From a virus: a DNA stretch of 64,000 nucleotides. The position numbers and the translations under genes were made by a program. The DNA lies in IMG/VR virus record IMGVR_UViG_3300042090_002000, positions 1 to 64,000 of that record; one strand, given 5' to 3'. The notes beneath the pieces are model-generated. The model saw nothing but the letters and a program-made list of their open reading frames with translations. It searched no databases and was not told the DNA's origin. How positions within the stretch are numbered: the first letter of the stretch is position 1; every line of letters begins with the position of its first letter. Below, piece after piece: positions 59,817 through 64,000 of this stretch.

Positions 59817-60812
59817 ATTATTCTACCCCCCGGAGTTCAGAGTACCACACTTGCTGCGTTTCCGCAGATTGCCTATGATCGTCAAGCCATCATGGAATGG
59901 CAATTCAACACACCGTTCCTTGAGGAACTGTGCGATTTTCGTCCTCTGCCGCGTCGGTCTGGCCGGACACTTCAGTTCTACGGACAAACTCCGTACGCTG
60001 CCGCGACCTATGACCTGTCAGAAGGAATTCCGGGTCCGTCGCTCCAGTTGACCCAAGTTTTCAGCGACGCTTTCGCCGACGAATACGGCGACTGGATCGG
60101 CATTTCGAATGTGGCTCAGCAAATGTTCCTCGCGGACATTACGCTGGATGCCAGCCGCAACTTGTCTTATCGCGGCGCGCTGACCAGCAACCTGATCGCG
60201 ATCAACGGCTTTGAAGCCGCTGCTACCGCGCAGGCTTCGGCCCGCATCGATTTGCTCGACAACGAGTTCATGCTGTCCAACACGATCCGCAAGAGCGAGT
60301 CCCAGTTGATGGGCAACGCTGTTCCGGGCCGCGACGGCGGGCTCTACACGTCGGCCATGCACCCGTACGTTGTGTACGACTTCATGTCGGACAACAGCGC
60401 AGGGTCGGCTGTCGACACACTCAAGCGGTCCACCGAAGGCGCGTCGGTTCTCAAGTCCGACATGACTCGCGGCTACACCGTTCTGGAATGGGCCGGTGTT
60501 CGCATTATCCGCACCCAGACCGTGCCGACGTACTCCAACTATCCTTCCGTCGGTAAGACGGGATACGCGACCTATATCGTTGGTCGCGAGGCAATGATGG
60601 CCTCTGAATTGCTGGGCAACCGCGTTCCGCGCAACCCCAGTTTCAAGGTGAACGTCAAGACCTTCGGCGATAACGACATTGATCTCTCGAACCCAATGCT
60701 CCAGACTCGCGCCATCGTGAGTTATGACTGGTTCTTGGGAGTTGTGGCGCGCCCCAACACCAATAATACCGCAGGCTTTAGGCGCGTAAGAGGTGAAGTT
60801 TCAGCGGTTTAA
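59817..60812 (+). CDS. Major capsid protein, N4-gp56 type
   Basis: 331 residues if started at ATT 59817; the first ATG is only at 59892. AGAGGAG ends 7 bases before the ATT, and codons from there (GVQSTTLAAFPQIAYDRQAI) give the conserved front of the family, which the ATG would remove. The body RPLPRRSGRTLQFYG, LSEGIPGPSLQLTQV, DEYGDWIGIS follows the N4-gp56 major capsid pattern (HK97-type fold). It forms the icosahedral shell. Confidence 0.8.
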   Translation: MILPPGVQSTTLAAFPQIAYDRQAIMEWQFNTPFLEELCDFRPLPRRSGRTLQFYGQTPYAAATYDLSEGIPGPSLQLTQVFSDAFADEYGDWIGISNVAQQMFLADITLDASRNLSYRGALTSNLIAINGFEAAATAQASARIDLLDNEFMLSNTIRKSESQLMGNAVPGRDGGLYTSAMHPYVVYDFMSDNSAGSAVDTLKRSTEGASVLKSDMTRGYTVLEWAGVRIIRTQTVPTYSNYPSVGKTGYATYIVGREAMMASELLGNRVPRNPSFKVNVKTFGDNDIDLSNPMLQTRAIVSYDWFLGVVARPNTNNTAGFRRVRGEVSAV

Positions 60813-60831
60813 CGAACTTTGAACTTTTCGC

Positions 60832-60860
60832 TTGACAAGTTTCTTGGTGTTGTTTAGAAT
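60832..60860 (+). promoter_or_regulatory. Sigma70 promoter of an HNH gene
   Basis: TTGACA (60832-60837), 17-base spacer, TAGAAT (60855-60860). Near consensus, 18 bases before the HNH start. Confidence 0.7.
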
Positions 60861-60877
60861 GGGTCTTGGAGGCAATC

Positions 60878-61510
60878 ATGCCATACAAGGACCCACAGAA
60901 ACAAAAAGAATACCAAGAGCGCTGGAAGGCCGCACACCCGGATAAAGTTCGGGAGTATGGACAAGAATCGGAAAAAAGGGAGTCCATTAAGGAAACCCGA
61001 AAACGATACCAGCAAAGCGAAGCGGGAAAAGAAAGTTCAAAACGCAGGCAAGAAAAGTATCGCGGGACCGAAAAGTCAAAAGAACGGTTCAAGCGGTATC
61101 GGGAACGGCACCCCGGCTTAGGACGCGAGAACTGGTATAAAGGCCAGTACGGCGTTACGCCAGAAGAGTTTGAAGCACAGGTTGCGAAGCAAAACAATCT
61201 GTGCCCCATAGGAAACCATCCCTTTGGGCCTCGTGGCAGACAGGCAGATTCACCCTGTCAAGACCACGACCACAGGACCGGCGAGAATCGAGCCATCTTG
61301 TGCAAGAATCACAACTCGATGCTCGGTTTGGCTAACGACTCGGTTGATGATTTAGAATCAGCAATTTCGTACTTGAATTTGTTTAAAAAGGAAAACGACA
61401 ATGTCCAACGCTTCAACAATTCGACGGCAGATCGCGGGAACTCAGCAACTGACGCTGGCTCCTCTTTCTGGAACGACGATCACGACAACTCCGACCGCGT
61501 TCCAACTTAA
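60878..61510 (+). CDS. HNH endonuclease, endonuclease VII type
   Basis: 210 residues from MPYKDPQKQKEYQERW. A long basic helical front is followed by YGVTPEEFEAQVAKQNNLCPIGNHPFG...CQDHDHRTGENRAILCKNHNSMLG. The last ~36 codons overlap the next virion gene in another frame, so the natural end of the domain is earlier. It has its own sigma70 promoter. Confidence 0.8.
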   Translation: MPYKDPQKQKEYQERWKAAHPDKVREYGQESEKRESIKETRKRYQQSEAGKESSKRRQEKYRGTEKSKERFKRYRERHPGLGRENWYKGQYGVTPEEFEAQVAKQNNLCPIGNHPFGPRGRQADSPCQDHDHRTGENRAILCKNHNSMLGLANDSVDDLESAISYLNLFKKENDNVQRFNNSTADRGNSATDAGSSFWNDDHDNSDRVPT

Positions 61511-62024
61511 CAACAACGGGCTGACGCTGACTGGCGGGGGCGTTATTCCTCTGTCCGCCGGTGTGACTGGGCTGTATGCGGGTACTGGACAGGTTCTTTG
61601 GGTCCATGCCGCTGGCCAGTTAACTGGCGGGACGGTTAGCTCCACCACTCTGATCATCAAGCTGTATCAAGTTCCTGCGTCTTTGCTCCCGATTGCCAAT
61701 ACACTCTCTGGCGCACAGACGTTCACGAACTGGAACCTGCTTGCCACGGGACCAACGGGTACGCTGGGCTCCACTGAAACACAAGGGTCGTTCACTCTTG
61801 ACGCATATCTTCAGTTGGATGGCCAAGGAAATTTGGACGGCAACTTCCAGGCCCTGAGTTTGAACAATTTCGGGACTTCGGCAGGCGCGGTGCCTACCAA
61901 GACGACATTGGCCACAGGTTTGGTCGGCGAAGCCGATCTGAACTTCGTGATCGTGGCTGTTCTTGGGGGAACGGAAACCGGCGTCGTGCTGACGCTCGAT
62001 GAATTCTCGCTGAACTACGTGTAA
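61401..62024 (+). CDS. Capsid decoration or minor head protein
   Basis: 207 residues, beta-type, Thr/Gly/Leu-rich. AAGGAAAACGACA lies before the ATG. It is the last gene before the strong terminator and directly downstream of the capsid gene, the usual place of a decoration or head-completion protein. No family recognised. Confidence 0.55.
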   Translation: MSNASTIRRQIAGTQQLTLAPLSGTTITTTPTAFQLNNNGLTLTGGGVIPLSAGVTGLYAGTGQVLWVHAAGQLTGGTVSSTTLIIKLYQVPASLLPIANTLSGAQTFTNWNLLATGPTGTLGSTETQGSFTLDAYLQLDGQGNLDGNFQALSLNNFGTSAGAVPTKTTLATGLVGEADLNFVIVAVLGGTETGVVLTLDEFSLNYV

Positions 62025-62063
62025 TCGTCCGCGAACAACATTTTCGGGCGAAAGCCCAAATCA

Positions 62064-62100
62064 CCCCTTGGGCTGGAAGGCTCAAGGGGTTTTCTTTTTC
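62064..62100 (+). terminator. Rho-independent terminator of the virion gene block
   Basis: CCCCTTG (62064-62070) pairs with CAAGGGG (62083-62089), followed by TTTTCTTTTTC. A smaller hairpin GGGCGAAAGCCC lies just before it. Confidence 0.8.
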
Positions 62101-62180
62101 TTGGGTATTACACCCACGGGCGGCGCGCGGCGGCATGAACAGGCTTCGGTAACCGGGCCGTCGCGCAGACCGTCAAATTT

Positions 62181-62254
62181 AGATCGGTAAGATAGTGGAA
62201 GTCTAGCCGCCTCCAAATCGGCGAGCGGAGGTTCGATTCCTCCCTGATCTGCCA
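62181..62254 (+). tRNA. tRNA-Trp (CCA)
   Basis: Acceptor stem AGATCGG/CTGATCT (one G-T pair), D-arm with TGG, anticodon loop CTCCAAA with anticodon CCA, T-arm GGAGG-TTCGATT-CCTCC and encoded GCCA end. One mismatch closes the anticodon stem. Confidence 0.8.
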
Positions 62255-62256
62255 AC

Positions 62257-62313
62257 GGCGGGACATCAGTCGGGCTTTGAAACCCGGCGTCGGCTAGACC
62301 GACCCCGCCACCA
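62257..62313 (+). ncRNA. tRNA-like element without D-arm (57 nt) with encoded CCA
   Basis: Three perfect helices: acceptor GGCGGG/CCCGCC with A and CCA, an anticodon-like arm GTCGGG-CTTTGAAA-CCCGGC, and a T-arm-like GTCGG-CTAGA-CCGAC. It lacks a D-arm, and the third loop is not a T-loop. It lies 2 bases after tRNA-Trp. Confidence 0.45.
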
Positions 62314-62363
62314 ATTTTGCAAACGCATCGCCGTCGCGTGAATGCAGGAGTTTACGGCGCAGA

Positions 62364-62435
62364 GCGGGCACGCACTTGGGTGTAGTTCGGGCGGCCACCC
62401 GGATGGCGGTTCGAATCCGCGAGAAGCCCGCTCCA
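62364..62435 (+). tRNA. Atypical tRNA or tRNA pseudogene, anticodon unclear
   Basis: Acceptor GCGGGC/GCCCGC followed by T and CCA (an outer AG/CT may extend it). A normal T-arm GCGG-TTCGAAT-CCGC is present but set off by five bases. The central arm TTCGGG/CCCGGA leaves a six-base loop without U33. It may be degenerate. Confidence 0.35.
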
Positions 62436-62481
62436 TTTTTGGGAATTATATAGTTGACTCCCTCATGAAAACAGGAGATTT

Positions 62482-62943
62482 ATGAACGAAACGAAATCAT
62501 TACGACAACATCCCTTTGTGCTGGCATGGATAGCTGAATTCCAGAAAGATCCTTGGCATACTAAGTATCCCGATTGTCGCCGCTGTGGGTTTCCGCACAG
62601 CGATGTTCTGCTTTGCAACGGAGCACCCTTCGGTTGTCTTTACATTGGAGGAGAGCCCTACTCTGTTGATATTTCAAATGTTGCTTGGATGGTGCAGTTC
62701 AGAGAGCAGAGTAGGCCCGGATTTCATCGGCGAGACGATATTTATTTTCAAAGGATGGATGACGGCAGTGTTCGCGTTACATCCTTTTGGCAGTATAACA
62801 ACTGCCCGCAAGAAAAGGTGTGGACAATCCCCAGTTCCGAATGGGCGTCTATAGTAAGTTCGGTGAGTACGGCGGGAGAAACCACTGAATCCTATCAACA
62901 GGCGTTGGAGTTTCACGGCAAATCGAGGGATTCATCTATATAA
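62482..62943 (+). CDS. 153-residue protein, function unknown
   Basis: ATG after AGGAGATTT. CRRCGFPHSDVLLC suggests a zinc site; the rest is mixed alpha/beta (GCLYIGGEPYSVDISNVAWMVQF). No family recognised. It is flanked by tRNA genes. Confidence 0.55.
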   Translation: MNETKSLRQHPFVLAWIAEFQKDPWHTKYPDCRRCGFPHSDVLLCNGAPFGCLYIGGEPYSVDISNVAWMVQFREQSRPGFHRRDDIYFQRMDDGSVRVTSFWQYNNCPQEKVWTIPSSEWASIVSSVSTAGETTESYQQALEFHGKSRDSSI

Positions 62944-62959
62944 TTCCCCCATTTTTTGC

Positions 62960-62988
62960 TTGACGGCATGCCATGAGCGTGCTATGAT
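62960..62988 (+). promoter_or_regulatory. Possible sigma70 promoter near tRNA-Thr
   Basis: TTGACG (62960-62965), 17-base spacer, TATGAT (62983-62988). The tRNA begins only 2 bases after the -10, so transcription would start inside it; the match may be chance. Confidence 0.3.
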
Positions 62989-62990
62989 TC

Positions 62991-63065
62991 GCAGGGCTGG
63001 CTCAATGGCACAGCAGGAGTTTTGTAAACTCCCATTTCGCGGTTCAAGTCCGCGGCCCTGCCCCA
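62991..63065 (+). tRNA. tRNA-Thr (TGT)
   Basis: Acceptor GCAGGGC/GCCCTGC, anticodon arm GGAGT-TTTGTAA-ACTCC with anticodon TGT, T-arm CGCGG-TTCAAGT-CCGCG and encoded CCCA end. Well formed. Confidence 0.88.
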
Positions 63066-63077
63066 GATCGAGGGAGC

Positions 63078-63560
63078 ATGATTCGAGTGAATCTGTTGCG
63101 GCGAGTGAAAGCGATCAAATATCGCGGACACCATAAACGAGACGCGGTAGGGAATGTCGTCTCCCGCGCGGCGGAAACGCGCAGACACCGCCTCGCGCAC
63201 CCCGGGCAGCGAAAAAGATGGGATACAACCTATCGGCAATCGGAAGCTGGGGAAGCCAGCCATCAAAAATATAACGATTCAGAGAAAGGCCAGCGCGCGG
63301 CTCAGAATCAATATCTGCAATGGAAGTATGGTAAAGGATTGGCAGATAAAGCGGAGCAGCATGAAAAACAACAGGGTTTGTGTGGCGTTTGTGGCAAGCC
63401 GCTTTCTGTGAATTTGGATGAATGCCACTGGGACCACAACCATAAAACAGGGGAGCTACGCGACGTGGTGCATCCTCGATGCAACATCGCTATAGGGTTC
63501 ATTGAAAGTGAGTTGTTGACGCCTGTTTTAACGTATTTGAAGAGGCACGATAATGTATGA
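63078..63560 (+). CDS. HNH endonuclease, endonuclease VII type
   Basis: 160 residues. Basic N-terminal half, then QQGLCGVCGKPLSVNLDE, CHWDHNHKTGELRDVVHPRCNIAIG. GAGGGAGC lies just before the ATG. It follows tRNA-Thr by 12 bases and overlaps the next gene by 8. Confidence 0.82.
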   Translation: MIRVNLLRRVKAIKYRGHHKRDAVGNVVSRAAETRRHRLAHPGQRKRWDTTYRQSEAGEASHQKYNDSEKGQRAAQNQYLQWKYGKGLADKAEQHEKQQGLCGVCGKPLSVNLDECHWDHNHKTGELRDVVHPRCNIAIGFIESELLTPVLTYLKRHDNV

Positions 63561-64000
63561 CTTTGATCCAAAGAAACAGCTAATTGCCTACCTTGTAAGA
63601 CATGGCGAGTTAGTCAATATGCGTTGCTGGGATGGGTGGGGTAACTACGAATTATCGGACGAAGGTCACCAGCAGGCCGAACGCGCCGCGCAATGGCTCT
63701 CTTTCGAGCGCATAGGCCGGGTCATCTCCTCCGACGTACCGCGCACCATGCAGACAGCGCAATACCTCATGAACACGGGTTGTGTTCTTTGCCCGTTCCT
63801 CAGTACTGATCCGAATTTGCGCCCATGGAACGTCGCAGGTTTCACAGGCAAGCAAAAGACGCCGGAGCGCATCGCGGAGTTCGCGAAATACATGGTCGAC
63901 CCGACGCTCGTAATTCCCGATGGCGAGAGCCGCCAGCAGTTGGATCAGCGTGTTCAGGTCATCTACCAGTACGCCACGGTGCCTTATAAGGGGTGCCCGA
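63553..64000 (+). CDS. Histidine phosphatase superfamily protein, 3' end outside window
   Basis: The frame starts at ATG 63553 and is open at the right edge (149 codons visible). LVRHGEL is the RHG catalytic motif (His phosphorylated). SSDVPRTMQTAQ and PDGES are the next conserved elements of the phosphoglycerate-mutase-like fold. The substrate cannot be told. Phage versions may act on nucleotides or phosphoproteins. Confidence 0.75.
   Translation, partial: MYDFDPKKQLIAYLVRHGELVNMRCWDGWGNYELSDEGHQQAERAAQWLSFERIGRVISSDVPRTMQTAQYLMNTGCVLCPFLSTDPNLRPWNVAGFTGKQKTPERIAEFAKYMVDPTLVIPDGESRQQLDQRVQVIYQYATVPYKGCP

Noticed and set aside
60820-60846. Late-type promoter motif before the HNH gene at 60878
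   Set aside because: Only a loose match (GAACTTTTCG...CAAGT), while a near-consensus sigma70 promoter overlaps the same place.

Overview
The window is one contiguous piece of a tailed double-stranded DNA phage genome, probably a podovirus-like phage or prophage. It runs off both ends of the window: a tail-fibre gene is cut on the left and a histidine-phosphatase gene on the right. The hallmark genes are a large terminase, a portal of about 744 residues, a scaffold-like protein, an N4-gp56-type major capsid protein and a block of Ala/Gly-rich proteins that look like internal ejection proteins. The host cannot be named. A phage-encoded outer-membrane-like beta-barrel and a membrane-anchored lytic transglycosylase point to a Gram-negative (diderm) host. 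No DNA polymerase, primase or RNA polymerase gene is seen here.

Layout. 0-16.3 kb (+): tail fibres, a very large virion protein and the internal virion protein block. 16.3-19.9 kb (mostly -): small genes, an SprT-like zinc protease and a NusG-like protein fused to helix-turn-helix segments. 20-22.4 kb (+): a fibronectin-like protein, a beta-helix tailspike and a complete circularly permuted (two-piece) tmRNA gene. 22.4-31 kb: a minus-strand operon (tyrosine recombinase, GHKL ATPase, lysis-type genes) and plus-strand small genes including the beta-barrel protein. 31-36.3 kb (-): small early-type genes and a pentapeptide-repeat protein. 36.3-36.7 kb: an AT-rich divergent switch region with repeated palindromes. 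37.3-46 kb (+): a long chain of overlapping small genes ending in GroEL, GroES and a small-terminase-like gene. 46-62 kb (+): virion genes with terminase, portal, scaffold and capsid, closed by a strong terminator. 62.1-64 kb: tRNA and tRNA-like genes, an HNH endonuclease and a phosphatase.

Transcription seems to use three systems. Virion genes are preceded by a repeated single-block motif, GACTT(C/T)-N6-CATAAGTAG, which does not fit sigma70 spacing. Minus-strand early genes have sigma70-like TTGCAN/TATTCT promoters with a GTAC-N4-GTAC inverted repeat just upstream. The tmRNA, one HNH gene and the plus-strand early operon have near-consensus TTGACA-N17 promoters. The NusG-like protein may take part in this control (inference).

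Translation and folding functions are unusually rich for a phage: a tmRNA with a 27-codon tag ending in FALAA, tRNA-Trp, tRNA-Thr, two aberrant tRNA-like elements, and a GroEL plus GroES pair. Twelve HNH or GIY-YIG endonuclease genes are scattered through the window, several lying directly between a late-type promoter and a virion gene.
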